A DNA stretch of 64,000 nucleotides. It comes from Dryococelus australis (lineage: Eukaryota; Arthropoda; Insecta; Phasmatodea; Phasmatidae). Of the stretch, positions 1 through 10,864 are shown in pieces (within the stretch, counting starts at the first letter, position 1; every line of letters begins with the position of its first letter). A program made the position numbers and the translations under genes. The stretch spans positions 23,546,795-23,610,794 of the forward strand of contig CM057002.1 in the NCBI GenBank assembly GCA_029891345.1, given 5' to 3'. The notes below the pieces were generated by a model. The model was not told the origin of the DNA and did no database searches. It saw nothing but the letters and a program-made list of their open reading frames with translations.

Positions 1-1710
1 GTGTGGTTTTGTGACCCAGTGTAGCCTCTGGGCCACGGTTGTTCCAATATTTATTGCCCTCACTTGTGCCTACAAAAGCGAGCGGGAAGGCGGTGGAGTT
101 GCGGTCTCTACTGGCACGGAATTTGGAAAATAAGAATGTAGATGTTGTTAAAAATTAGGTAATATCTGTAAAAAGTTGGTTTTATTACTTTTATAAAATG
201 TTCCCGTGAAGTTAAGCAAGATGTCAGGAAGAGGCAGAGGAAGCGGGGCATTCCTCTAACTAGATATAAATTAATAACCCGAGTCGTGGCATTTGAGGCC
301 GTACTGTGTTCGGTGCGTGTTTTTAGGTGTTAAATGTTAATAAAGTTGATTTTGTTTTATTAGGGATGTGGAAAAATGTATCAGGGAACAGTTTTCGTAC
401 TTAATTTGCATTTTCAAGTTTAGTAGTGCAAATAATAAATTATTTTATGAGTATTGGCCGGTGGGCGGAACTTTATATTGAAGGAATTTTCTGATTGGCT
501 GTATCTCAGCCGAGGAGAGGCACCGCGATTAAAATAACATGTGTATGGTGATTATTATTGTTAAAAACTTGAAGGTACATAATTTTGTTAAAGTATTTAG
601 TCAGGGGCCGTGAGCCGCCATCGCCCCAGACTTCTATAGGGCGACTCCGGCCTAAATACGTTTCCCTGGCGGGTGTGTTTTCAAAACAGCCGGGCTGGCT
701 CGTCGAGGTCGCGCCATCCTGCTCTCTCGCATGTCCTCTGCCAGCCCTGGCTAATGGTGACCACACCAATATGTTAATTTAACACGCGGAAGGATGTGGA
801 ATTGGAAGGAAACTAAATCTTAAACACCGTTTTATTTTTCATTTTCTTAATAAACTGCGAGCATCCAGTAGCAGACATTTATTTAGAAATATCCCTGCTA
901 CTAAACGTACGAAATCTGCAAGCCTGTAAAGCTTTATCTGAGTTTAAATTTTGGAGCCTTTGATTTTTCCAGATGTCAGCTTTTAAGAAGAAAAAAAAGT
1001 CCCATTATGATAACACTTGCCGATTGCATGAAAGTTCGCAGTTGTTTCAAGTTTTACAGGTGGTGATACAGTTTCTTTCGTTTAATGTTAGAAATAATTC
1101 CGGGAAATCATGAAAAAGCAATCTTCAAAATTTACCACCAAATCGTTATAGAATTATTGACATGGAGTGAGGAGATTTGGTCTTGAAAGCCGAAGAATTA
1201 CTGGCATCCTGTTTAGCCAGCAAAGGATATTCCCCAAATTTTACATATTTTTTCCCTGTGAAATCTTGAATCGTTCTATAAACTGTAGCGAATATTTCTG
1301 TAAATTATTATTTTATTCACTACGTATAAACAAGAAATTTTTCAATTATTTTTATGAAGCGGGATTTAAACACGAGCGAAAAAATGTATCCGAACATATC
1401 GCTTTCAAGTGCTGCCTCCTGAAATTTCTTCCCTATTACTGTTTGTAGAAGCAACTGGTTTAGTCTAAAATTAATTACCTAGCTGCCAACGCAACGTTAA
1501 GACACACGTAAATAAAATACGACATATACTAGGACTTTTGGTCCCGTTCCATTTCACACTTCGACGACCATCGACACTATGTTGAGAAAAAAAAAGCTCC
1601 TCGCGTTAGAGGTGGGGCAGAAAACATCGTCTCTAGACTGAACTTCGGGTTCTGAATCAACTGGAAGATACCGGAAGTCAGAAGTGTATCATAATTCGTG
1701 TAGGCAAGTA
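1..1710. other. Unassigned AT-rich stretch
   Basis: No coding region longer than about 90 codons and no recognisable protein. The segment near 440-560 carries GGCCGG and TGATTGGCTG motifs like those inside the MITEs of this window, but no terminal repeats were found. Nothing else is supported. Confidence 0.5.
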
Positions 1711-1714
1711 CGTT

Positions 1715-2000
1715 AGTTTAGTTTATATTAGGGTATGTTCAGAGACGATGGTTCATCACGACAACAGTTGACGGTTTACTAGGATTCAACGTACTCTAAA
1801 CACGTCTTAACAGTTTTTCTTCGTTATTGTCTGTCATGCATGACAGGAGTTCTTATCTCATCTCACTGGACCAATCAGGATTCTTATATTCTACAGTAGA
1901 ACATTTGTTACTAAGTGGTCAAAAACTGGGTCATCCAATCATAAAATAATTAAGCAACTATACTGTGTTACTGAAGATTTATTATCTCAAAAAATTTTCC
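1715..2000 (+). repeat. Dispersed repeat P, copy 1
   Basis: This segment aligns by eye with 57985-58265: both carry GAGAYGATGGTT, then TTTACTRGGATTCAACGTACT, then a CCAAT-type motif and a CATCCAATCA motif in the same order and spacing. No clear terminal repeats or duplications were found, so the class is unknown. Confidence 0.6.
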
Positions 2001-2021
2001 TTGTTTTTTCCAGTATCTATA

Positions 2022-2172
2022 CACTGAGAGAAAGGTTTGGTTGAACCAACCCAATATTGTTTTTGTATGTGGCCAAACCAATTAATACCTTTGATTTAAC
2101 CAAATGTTTTGTTGCCTGGCAGATTTCGTTGGTCTATAAATATGGCTTGGTTGGTTCAATGGTACATTCTGT
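2022..2172. repeat. CACTG-ended element fragment L with reiterated GGTT/AACC motif
   Basis: It starts CACTGAGAGAAAGG and then reiterates a short palindromic motif in both orientations: GGTTGAACCAACC, CCAAACCAATT, TTTAACCAAAT and TTGGTTGGTTCAA. The start matches the CACTGnnARAAA ends at 7792, 20401, 23129 and 11108 (the last two on the complement). No matching far end was found, so the copy is probably truncated. Confidence 0.5.
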
Positions 2173-2413
2173 TAATTTTTTGCTGAATTTCAGGTTTGTT
2201 TTTAAATGGGATACGTTATGTTAGTCCATTTTGATAATTTGGGGCATTTTAGGACAGACTAGTGCAGGAAGGATATGCTATGGTAATTAAGTGTACGCTT
2301 GTTCACGTTAACTTACGTTTCGTTATGAATTTAGTTCAGGTTATACTTGTTTGGGTTGGTAACGTTAGTAAACAGTAACATTTTCCTTACTGTTCATAGT
2401 AAAAGGATACTTA

Positions 2414-2729
2414 AGAGGAGTATGTACTGAAATATTGTCTGTGAAATTATTGTTTGCGCGAATACGCGTATCTCAGTAAATAAGTGTTTTGAAATTACAA
2501 CTTTCTGTCAGAAAAGGTTAAAAAATGAAAAATAATTATCCATGTCCCTATTTTTTATTTTTATCGAATAAGTGTATCCACGGAGAAAAAATAAATCGTG
2601 AAGATAGTTAAATATGGTATTTTTAAACCTTGTCTATGCAATCTACTTAAGCGGTAAGAAAAATGTACTGCCATACGGGCGTAGTTTAATGTGAAGGATT
2701 TCATGGCGTGTCATAAAACCCTACCGTTA
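2414..2729 (+). mobile_element. TTA-type element C1, left part
   Basis: It begins after TTA (2411-2413) with AGAGGAGTATGTACTG and aligns along its length with 40391 onward (TTTGCGCG, ACAACTTTCTGTCAG, CGGGCGTAGTTTAA and ATAAAACCC are shared). Homology stops at 2729, where Harbinger element R begins, and resumes at 7715. So C1 is the host element of R. Confidence 0.75.
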
Positions 2730-2861
2730 GGCCGGTTACACATGCGCGCGTATGCTAGGCGGTACGCGCTAAGCCGGCGTAGCGCGGACGGATAGGAAGC
2801 GCTTACACATCTGGGGGCATGCTGCGCGGGAAGCCCGCTTGATGGCAGCTTTCCAAGCAAG

Positions 2862-3162
2862 ATGGATGCAGTGAAAGCTAAATTCGTCGTTGCATATTAT
2901 TTAGCTTATGAGAGGAAACGGAGAAAGAAAAAAACAAAAACCTTTGCTGATTTTTCCAATAAATCATACCGGAGACCTTAAGGGTGCTTTCACGGCGCTC
3001 TACATTCAGTTGCGTGAAGATAAAAACGAATTTTTAAAATTATTTTCGTATGTCTTTCGCATCTTTTGATGAGCTCATCGGTAAAACTGCATCCAGGTTA
3101 CGGATGTGTAATGCAAACAGGATACCTATATCTCCTACAGAGAGACTTGCTGGAACTCTAAG
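2862..3162 (+). pseudogene. PIF/Harbinger transposase relic, N-terminal exon
   Basis: A start codon at 2862 opens a lysine/arginine-rich stretch (AYERKRRKKKTKT). After a frameshift near 2978 the family-typical KGAFTALYIQLREDKNEF follows, and after another shift FDELI and PISPTERLAGTLR. The PISPxERLAxTLR block precedes the DDE catalytic region in PIF/Harbinger transposases. The reading ends at a good splice donor, CTAAG|GTTAGT, at 3162/3163. Joining there to the acceptor at 5026/5027 keeps the frame and restores the family order TLR-x-LARGN. At least two frameshifts show it is broken. Confidence 0.85.
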
Positions 3163-3366
3163 GTTAGTAAAATTAGCTTGAAGGCCTGTGAAAACAAATG
3201 AATCAATTTAGAAATTAAGAGGTTACATTATTTGTGGTTACTCTGGTCATAAGTGATTTTACATATGCATAGACTTACAAACACTACAGGTTTTGCAGAC
3301 AGATAAATTGGTTTCACATAAATTAGTACCTCCAAGCGCCAGTGGGTGAACCAGAATCATTGTGTA

Positions 3367-3530
3367 CACTCTAAATTCGAATCAGGGGGAAATCACTGAT
3401 TCGCGGTGAAATTCAACTACTATACTCAGTGAAAATGGCTTCACTTAGAATCAGTGGAAAACCACTGATTGTTTCAGTGAAAAATATCACTGATAGAATT
3501 AGTGACGTGAAACAATTTCACTGATTGAAT
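3367..3530. repeat. Fragment with reiterated TCACTGAT motif
   Basis: About ten copies of CACTGAT/ATCAGTG, direct and inverted, lie within 165 bp, several as inverted pairs such as ATCAGTGGAAAACCACTGAT. The start is CACTCTAAATTCG, close to the CACTG-type ends seen elsewhere. It lies within the intron of the Harbinger transposase, so it is probably a later insertion. The right end was not found. Confidence 0.55.
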
Positions 3531-3670
3531 AAATGACGGCTGACTGCAGTGGCGAATTAAATATTTGCTTTTACTGAATGTAGGAAGGTAATCACATTCA
3601 ATAAACATATTTACGATAGTTTGCTATTCATATTGTGCAACTTACCGTAATTTAAAAAGTGAAAAAATTC

Positions 3671-3722
3671 TGCAGGTGGCCGGGATTGAACTCACGGACA
3701 CGGAACTGCAATTCCTGGTCAG
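3671..3722 (-). other. tRNA-like segment (box B)
   Basis: On the minus strand GAGTTCAATCCCGG resembles a polymerase III box B and is followed by a tRNA-3'-like CCACC. No convincing box A or cloverleaf can be drawn. It is most likely a SINE head or tRNA relic. Confidence 0.35.
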
Positions 3723-4126
3723 TACTGAAGGTGTATAACGTTGGCAGTAGTGATGCAAAAATGCACGATCTTCGTCATCATCTTTTTTTCCTTGCTTTCC
3801 CGGAGCACCTTCATTAATTCTTCTTCAAACGCAGTAATCTTTCGCATTTTTTTCCCTTGGTTCTTTATCTCGAGTTTGGGAAACATCTTCTTTGGGCGTA
3901 ATTCCAGTGTCATTGCTAAGGTCGTCCGCTGCTTCCTCACATATGCCTATCAGATTTTTTTTTTATGTCCTTCGACTGTGTAGGCGTTCCAGGAATGATA
4001 CTTGGTCGTGCAACATGCACTTAACAACTTTGGTTACTTGATATCCCGATTTGCTGGTGTTTGTTTTGGCCCTACTTCTCGTATACGCATCTCGTGCAGT
4101 CTTCCACCAAGTTTGAAGTTTTGCAT
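3719..4126 (-). pseudogene. MADF/Myb-SANT-like protein exon of the Harbinger element
   Basis: Read on the minus strand, a TTGTTTTCAG acceptor at 4127 opens an exon with LQTWWKTARDAYTRSRAK, SGYQVTKVV and DQVSFLERL. That order (WK-LRD-hydrophobic-basic, then SG, then a hydrophobic SFL helix) matches the second half of the MADF domain, the DNA-binding partner gene often found beside PIF/Harbinger transposases. A stop follows near 3970, after which an acidic, lysine-rich tail continues in another frame (EEAADDLSNDTGITPKED). The first half of the domain was not located. The exon lies antisense within the transposase intron. Fold family is inferred from pattern only. Confidence 0.6.
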
Positions 4127-4514
4127 CTGAAAACAAATATCCACAATCAAATTAACGCTGCTGTACTATCTGAGGTAAATTATTCAAAGTAACATGTAAT
4201 TTCTATAAGAAATGGATGTGTGAAATATGCTACGGACCGTGTGTGGACTCGATTTGGTATGTTTCTCGGACGCCTCGCGCCTAAGTGTCGTGGTTCGTGG
4301 AATGTGTCGCTTCCATGGACGTTTGGTTCTTTCTATTGAGAGTTAGCTGAAAAAAAAAAAAAAAACACACTATAAGTGACTTTGAATAAACAAACCGAAC
4401 ACGATGTTTCGGGGCATCCAAGATGCATTTCAATACACCTAAATAGCCTGTTTTGAAAAATCCAGTTTGACATGTTAAGAAGCCCTTTACAGTTTTACCT
4501 GTTTCCTAAGCACT

Positions 4515-4541
4515 TACACACACACACACACATACACACAT
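4515..4541. repeat. (CA)n microsatellite
   Basis: An imperfect CA run, followed by TGTTGTGTGTATGTGCGTGT on the same strand, so the two blocks are partly complementary. Confidence 0.85.
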
Positions 4542-5026
4542 GTTGTGTGTATGTGCGTGTCTCTCGGTGCATTCCTAATGCAGTACACATACAGTAGGTA
4601 ATAGTTCCATCCCGCAACATGTCATGCTTATTGCAGTGTGTGCTGTAAAATGAAAAACTAAATATATACATTTATTGAACCCAGCTTAATAGCGTTTACT
4701 ATTATTTTGCGACGATAGAAATTAGGTCTATCATGTTATTATGTTCATAACCGGTGTCAGCAATGTATAAACCAGTTATTTTTAATAGGTTTCTGTAGTA
4801 ACATAAATGACCAACAGTGTATGAAGAGACACTGTAGCGCATGTTTACGATAAATATATTAACATTCATTTAGACCAAACGTTTTAATAAAAGCAATAAA
4901 AATATAAGCGGAATATAAATACGTTATTACAGTGCTTTTAATACAAAGACATTTGGTTACTTGGGTACAATATAAACTATACATAAAATAAAGATACAGC
5001 TGCATAAATTGTGGTGTTTGTTTCAG

Positions 5027-5424
5027 GTGCCTTGCTAGAGGAAATGCATTCACAGACCTGCACTATACATACAGAATGGGGATATCAACAGTAACTGCCA
5101 TAGTACGGGAGGTGTGTCATGTAATAAGGGAACTGTTCGTAGAAGAATGTCTACCCGAACCCTCTCTGCAACAATGGCTTCCAAACCTGTGCAAATTTCC
5201 CACTCTGCTTCGGAACACCTGACGGCAAGATGGTTCGGTTGATCACTCGCCAAAGCGGTGAAGCGTGGCTCTTATGCCACAATAAAGCTGAAAAGTCTTG
5301 TAGTAAATTTCCAAACGGACTACATTGTGCGAAAGAAAAGTTGGAGAAGACAAGTTCAGCACGTTCCTGGACGTATGAAAGTGACTGGACGATGTTCCCA
5401 ACTCCCGACATGACCAGCCGATAA
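5027..5424 (+). pseudogene. PIF/Harbinger transposase relic, central exon
   Basis: After the acceptor TTTGTTTCAG|GTG at 5026 the reading gives LARGNAFTDLHYTYRMGIST, then a helix with IVREVCHVIRELFVEECLPEP and an LPNLCKFPT block. This corresponds to the family's LATGxxFxxLxxxFRxGxST...IxxxVCxAI region. A stop at the codon after RNT is bypassed in another frame, where DGKMVRLITRQSGEAW resembles the conserved DGKHxRI...SGS segment with the first catalytic Asp. The part carrying the second catalytic residue was not found between 5430 and 6230. It is one gene with 2862-3162 and 6240-6437. Confidence 0.8.
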
Positions 5425-6239
5425 GTATCGAACGGCCATATCGCAGAGTTAAATACAACAGAAAATTACATATTGCGTTAAAAAATATTTAACGTAATGG
5501 CAAAAACAAATAAAAGGCTTGACATTAAATAAATTACGATAAAGGTAGCAAAACAAGCGTAACACATTACAGCCAGGAAAATTGAAATTTTGATACAAAA
5601 AATGAACTTTATTACGGTACTAGTGCTGCCACCTATCCTAGCGGCAGGCAGACACAATCATAGAGACACAAAATTAGGTTGCTCTGAACAATTACGTGTT
5701 ACAATACTGACATAGTTTTTCTTGAGCTGTTCATGGCACTTACAACTGAACATGAACTAAATGATCGACTTTAGTTCAGAATTATCACAAAGTTTAGAAT
5801 AACGTTAAAAAAAAAAGGACAATAAAATACCTGGTACAAACTTAATACAGCGGTCAAATAAATTATTTGAACAAATTGCCAAAATGAACATAACGACAGT
5901 ATTCGTTATATGTTACAGGTGCTGCCCTCTTAAGTGAGAAGCAGCAGATAAATAAATACATATTATAGTATATTACGGCTTTACTACTTGGCAAACAATA
6001 GTGATATGAAAACAATATTTTTATCGTCAGAGATAAAGGTTATAAAAGACAATAACTTGAATACATATTTATTTTCTGGTTTGCAGTTAAATAATAAAAA
6101 AAAGTTATCTTTTTTACACATTAACACAAATGTGGTGTCCCAACTGGAAACACGGAAAGATCATAAAGAACGAAGAAAATAAAACGTACATTGCTAGAAA
6201 AGTAAAAGGAAAAAAAAAAATAGGTTAGGAGAGATCATG

Positions 6240-6437
6240 CCATAGCATGGCTCACTAGAGTGCACTTTTGGAATTCGTAGTAACAAATGGCGAATATTTC
6301 ATCGCCCGATTAATGTAGGTGTCGATTTAGCTGTGTCCATTGTCAAAACATGTTGCTTACTACATAACTTCATTAGAGTTAGACATGGATGTAATTTTGA
6401 GGACATGCTTTCAGTAACTGGTTTTGGGGGCATGTAA
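6240..6437 (+). pseudogene. PIF/Harbinger transposase relic, C-terminal part
   Basis: The reading SLECTFGIRSNKWRIFHRP is followed by INVGVDLAVSIVKTCCLLHN and FIRVRHGCNFEDM, ending in a stop at 6435-6437. This matches the transposase C-terminus, with the VEx-FGIL-x-KWRIF and VKxxCxLHNFxR blocks that follow the last catalytic acid. An in-frame stop lies just upstream (6243). Together with the two upstream exons it shows the original gene ran on the plus strand across most of element R. Confidence 0.85.
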
Positions 6438-7030
6438 TAGGACATGCACTTCGAATAGAGATAGCTTTTGTGACTACTTTGTTAATAGTGGCAGTGTTGC
6501 TTGGCAGGATTCCAAAAATCACTAAATATGTCACTACCTTAAGAGTCATTCATCCAAGTTTGGAGTGGAGCACACAACTTTCAAATGTATTCAATACAAT
6601 ACAAAAGCCAAAATAGGCTGTATCGAAGCTTGCAGCATAATGCAATATTGCAGTAGTTTGGTTATCATTACATAACCACACCTATTTAGTTGCATTGGGC
6701 GTTGCTTCCTTAATATAGTTTTATTTCATCAGTATTTTGATGCCAACACAGTATGGCGGTTATGTTTAAATAGCTTCCTCATATATATCAATATGTTCAC
6801 AGTGTGATTTTTTTCTATGTTGAAGCATGTAGAAATCATGCATTTATTTATCTACTTATATGTCTTGACATTTATTTCCCTTAACAATTGGCGACGACAG
6901 CATGCAGGACACCCACAAATATGAACAAACTATTACACCAACACCACTACTACATAGGAGGACAGTTAAATTAAATATGTAAAATTTATCGTGTTCTAAA
7001 ACTACATTTTAAACATTGAAAACAGCTCAC

Positions 7031-7660
7031 CTCATTTCTTCTTCAGTTCCGCATTCATTTCTCCAAAATGGGAAACCACATCTTCTGCGATGCCGTTCCG
7101 TGCTTTCATGCGTATTCCTCTGTTCTTGTAATTAGAGCCGCGAGTATTTCGCGAATTTATTCCGAGACGAGGTAGACTCCAAACACTTGTTTATTTTCTC
7201 CTACTGCTGTGATTGGACGACAGTCGTTTAGACACGCCCCGTTTTACCGTGAGCGAGTAGTCGAGTGAGTGTTCAGCAGTCCTGTACAGAGACCTTACTC
7301 GATCACAGCGAACGATAACGCATCGAGCGTACATAGGGCTGTCCAGCCTAGCTTGCTGCCAACTCAGTTCGCGAAATACTCGGGGCTCTGCTTATAATCT
7401 TCGCACGATGGATCCCATAAGCACTACCTTTACTCCACTGCACTACTTTGCATGTCCGTGTCCACCTCCATTGCGCGGTACAGCCTCTTAACAACTGCTA
7501 CGTGGCGTGGAGTATGCTCGACTGCGCAAGTTCTTACTTGTTCAAGGGTCCCACACGGCCGCAAATTGTCCGTCGCGTATAAAGGGCACGCGTGAGAATA
7601 ACACGCTCGCTGACGATCAGCCAGACTTTGTGACATCTCATATCGATAAGGTACGTTCAT
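7031..7660 (-). other. Exon-like antisense reading near the right end of Harbinger R
   Basis: On the minus strand an open reading starts at 7660 just inside the right terminal repeat. Further on, a reading with GSIVRRLQ continues, across the inserted MITE I2, into EQRNTHESTERHRRRC and GTEEEM, ending at a consensus donor ATGAG|GTGAGC (7031/7030). It may be the 5' part of the MADF-type gene whose later exon is at 3719-4126, but the phases do not join directly, so an exon is missing or the guess is wrong. Confidence 0.3.
7133..7390 (+). mobile_element. hAT-like MITE I, copy 2 (nested in Harbinger R)
   Basis: The left end is TAGAGCCGCGAGTATTTCGC; the right end complement is CAGAGCCCCGAGTATTTCGC. 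Flanks are CTTGTAAT (7125-7132) and CTTATAAT (7391-7398), an 8-bp duplication with one mismatch. 258 bp, non-coding. The body matches 45058-45337 and 47790-47957. Confidence 0.85.
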
Positions 7661-7714
7661 GCGCGCGCGTAGGGCGTACCGCGTAGCATACGCGCGACTG
7701 TGTAATCGGCTTTA

Positions 7715-7790
7715 CAAATCTGATTTGCACAGTACAGTGTCGCGACGGGAACACAGCACGCCTCTTGCGCGCAGGAGCGACGAGGCGTTA
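7715..7790 (+). mobile_element. TTA-type element C1, right part
   Basis: After the right TTA of Harbinger R the sequence rejoins element C: TTTGCACAG, GACGGGAACAC, GCGCGCAGGAGCGACGAGGCG align with 40722-40775. It is cut short at 7792 by element D2, so the right terminus of C1 is lost. Confidence 0.65.
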
Positions 7791-7791
7791 A

Positions 7792-8103
7792 CACTGTTAA
7801 AAATTCCCTTATGTTCACGGGATGTTTTACGGAACTGTACGGTGTGTATACGGAAAGGCAATCCGTAACGACGAAAAAACGGAGTTAAGTCCGTAAATAT
7901 AAAATACGGAAAGTCTCCGTATTCCGTTTGGTTTCGAGTTACGTGGACGAACAATGCCGATTCTACACGAAGGTTTCTTCGCCACTGCGAGAAGAAAATT
8001 ATCCTTTCACGCAACTATGACCTATTCTTTCAAACAACACAAAATTTATTATAAACTGTATTTTTGCTTTTGTCTTTTAAATATAAATATAAAAGTTATA
8101 CCA
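7792..8103 (-). mobile_element. CACTG-ended element D, copy 2 (partial)
   Basis: Starts CACTGTTAAAAATTCCC and carries at least eight TCCGTA/TACGGA motifs between 7815 and 7930. Read on the complement it aligns with 22760-23129 (AGGTCATAGT, GTGGCGAAGAAA, TCGGCATTG, AATACGGAGACTTTCCGTAT). Homology ends near 8103, so less than half of the element is present. Confidence 0.75.
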
Positions 8104-8524
8104 TATTCTTGCAGGCGGCTCCTTGGGCAAGGAACAAGTGTTTTGGATTCTCAAATGGTTTTCACGCAATTTCCCCCTTAGGCAAAAACGTTTTGGCGAA
8201 AAATAACTTGGAGATAGGGCGGCCACACCAGCACCTACGGATAACTGACATGCTCCTAGCAAATCAGCGTGGTTCTTGTTACAAACACCGGTGTCCCCAC
8301 GGCGCGGATTGGTCCCCGTTGAGGTTACCTGAGCTCCCGATGACATGGGTTGAGGCTCGTTTTAATACGTGCTGAAGTTTGTTCTGAAGCATGGATTCTT
8401 CGTCTCAGGGAAGAATTGAAGCACTGAACGACTGATAGTTCTGATGCTGTCTTGGCTAGACAGCAGGGGTAGGTTATAGTCAGTGTTCCAGCTGAACAAA
8501 GTGTATATAGTCCATTCACGGTTA
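8104..8524. other. Unassigned stretch
   Basis: Short overlapping reading frames on both strands but no recognisable protein, RNA or repeat. Confidence 0.4.
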
Positions 8525-8948
8525 TAGGATGTTCACGGTAAAATGAGCACTTTTGAAAGCCCTGCTTAAGATCTACTTGTATGCACGTCGTGTATTCTTC
8601 TGCCTTATGTAAAATTAGCATTGACATGGGCCTCATCACTTTATTCATGCGTCGGCCAAGTGAAGCTTTGGAATTATTAGAAAAGTAAATATGTTATAAA
8701 TCTGGTTAATTTTTACACTTCGAAGCAGAAAATAACAGAAAGCAAAATGAATAATTTAAGTCATTATAAATGGTTACCTAGCACTTTTCGTTTGACGTTA
8801 AGGTATGGAACTACATTTCCATACGTCATTACCAACTTTACTGAGCGCGTGCCACTCAGTGCGCCATTTAAAATATATATGCAGGTAGGAGCAGTGACTT
8901 TTTTCTAAGGTTGATTTCAATAGTGCTCACTTTATCGTGAACAGCCTT
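8525..8948 (+). mobile_element. MITE A, copy 1
   Basis: Left end TAGGATGTTCACGGTAAAAT; right end GCTCACTTTATCGTGAACAG, complementary to it. Body landmarks shared with other copies are TGTATGCACGTCGTGTATTC, TTTATTCATGCGTCGG, GGTTACCTA and GACGTTAAGRTATGGAACTA. About 424 bp, no coding capacity. Confidence 0.9.
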
Positions 8949-9717
8949 TACTTCCAACTTTTCTTAAGCTCTGCCGAAGTTGTACTTCCAAAGTATTCCT
9001 CAGCTTTATGCAAACAACATAACTAGGTCTAAAAAATTACACCAGACGGGCACCGCACCTCATTCGTGTGCGCCCATTGTAATAATATTTTCCGTACGAA
9101 CTATGTCAGACTAAGCATTAAAAATACACCTATTTTCCCTCTGTTCTTATCCATATAAATTATAATTGTAAAATTATAATTTTTAAATAATATATAAGTA
9201 AAATTTCAATATAACAAAAAAAAAGGTACTTTTATATAAAGACAATTATAATACTCTTGTCATGAAGAAACCTCGAATAGACTTCATTCTGAATGAGTAG
9301 GATGTCTCTTAATAAGTAAACGTATATCGGAGTGGACGCCTGGATGTACCAGGGATGAAATTTGTGCTCTGGTCAACTACTGGTAAATTTGGAAAAATCT
9401 GCGCTATTAGGATTTTTCTCTATACCTTCAAGATGTCAGAAGAAAAGTATGTATTGGTAGACATACAGAATACCAGCCACACCACCTGCGAAATAAACAG
9501 GAAGGTGGACAGTCTCCAACATGTTGAAACATCGCCTCGTACCGTTATCCCAGGAAGGCGACCGAGCCAACCACAAACTTCTCAGGGAAAGTCGGGCATA
9601 GTCTTTCTCTAACCAGTTGACTCACTGGGCTCTACGTGCTATCTTTAGCTCTACCAAAAGCGGGCTACCTCGTGCATACCTCATGCGGCTGTTACTTCCT
9701 GTGTGGTTCGAGCCGAT
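8949..9717. other. Unassigned stretch
   Basis: AT-rich, including a long A/T block near 9120-9260. An 85-codon reading at 9355-9612 has no recognisable motif and is not called as a gene. Confidence 0.4.
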
Positions 9718-10088
9718 AGAAACTGTTCACGGTAAAATGACCACTTTTGAAAGCCCTGCTTAACATCTATATGTATGCACGTTGTGTAATCTTCCACCTT
9801 GTGTAAAATTAACATTCGCATGAGCCTCGTCATATGTTACGAATGTATTTAATTTTACAATTCGATGCATTAAAAAAATCTAAAAGCGAAAGAAACAATT
9901 TAAGTTAACACAAATGGTTACCTAACACTTTTTTATTCGACGTTAAGACATGGAACTACTTTCCATCCATCGCTACCAACTTTGTTGGGCGCATGTCATT
10001 CAGTGGGCTTGTTGAAATATGTGCAGGCAGGGGCAGTGACTTTTTCTGAGGTTGATTTCAAAAATGTTCACTTTATCGTGAACAGTCT
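9718..10088 (+). mobile_element. MITE A, copy 2
   Basis: Same termini and landmarks as copy 1 (CTGTTCACGGTAAAATGA at the left, GTTCACTTTATCGTGAACAG at the right), with an internal deletion that removes the ATTCATGCGTCGG segment. Confidence 0.9.
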
Positions 10089-10340
10089 TTGGTTAGTACG
10101 TAGGCTTGACCACTGGATGGGCTTTGAAACTGCAGAGAGTTCACACTGAACGAAAATATTTATTATTGGCTACAAAAAACTGTTTGGTTGATGCTTTCCA
10201 AGGCGAAATTTTGTTTGCTGATGAAAAACAGATTGTGATGCCCAATAAGACGGAGAACGATAAGTACCAACGCTATTTAATGCCCACTAACATATTTGGT
10301 TATTAACAATTTATTTACCGGTTGTCAAAAAAACGTTTAG

Positions 10341-10500
10341 TTGGCAGCAATAGCGTTAATGTCATCCCCAGTGGTAATATTTTGCTGCGACTGCAAAACT
10401 ACATCCATTATATTCTGCGCATGCGCTCTAGCTGGCGTGTTCGGAGTGGCCACCTTCTGTCTGGTGATGACGCCACACTTGTTCGGTGTTAGTTTCTGTG
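10341..10500 (-). other. Possible terminal exon or coding relic
   Basis: On the minus strand a TGATGCACAG acceptor near 10500 opens about 51 codons with KLTPNKCGVITRQKVATPN, HAQNIMDVVLQSQQNITT and GDDINAIAAN before a TAA. It reads like a real protein end with no low-complexity bias, but I recognise no family, and no upstream exon was found. It could be a host exon, a transposon gene end, or chance. Confidence 0.25.
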
Positions 10501-10864
10501 CATCAGGTTACGAACTAATTCATGAGACATATTCTTAAGAACGTCGTTTATATAATTCATTGCTTCTAAATAAGTAAATGTTACACTTTGATTCCAGAAA
10601 ATTAACTTTGAATGAGGTTGTGTGTGCAGGTCTCGTGTGTGTTACGTATTAGACTTAAGTTATCCACATGCTCCAGATAGTGCATTATGGACGAGCAAGT
10701 TGGCGCTACGGGCTCTGCCCTCATAGCTCACGCGTACGGCGGATTTGTCATCGAGCCAGTCTAATATTTGAGCTCGTCACACGGCAAACTACATTCACAC
10801 TGTCGAAAAGTCAAACGTCACAAAAGCTATGTTCAACGGTAAACGTATCTGCCAATGATATATA

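Larger units (their letters stand above)
2730..7711 (+). mobile_element. Decayed autonomous PIF/Harbinger transposon R
   Basis: The left end reads GGCCGGTTACACATG then CGCGCGTATGCTAGG. The right end, read on the complement, starts AGCCGATTACACAG and continues with the same CGCGCGTATGCTA block, giving inverted repeats of about 40 bp. TTA flanks both ends (2727-2729 and 7712-7714), the usual PIF/Harbinger duplication. Inside are three transposase fragments on the plus strand and a MADF-like exon on the minus strand, the gene pair known for this superfamily. The element lies within element C: flanking C sequence joins at the site equivalent to about 40714. It contains a nested hAT-like MITE (7133-7390) and a CACTG-type fragment (3367-3530). 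Frameshifts and a missing central transposase part make it non-functional. Confidence 0.85.

Noticed and set aside
2730-7711. Two independent Harbinger fragments rather than one element
   Set aside because: Matching terminal repeats at 2730 and 7711, TTA at both sides, colinear transposase blocks, and element C sequence continuing across the insertion support a single element.
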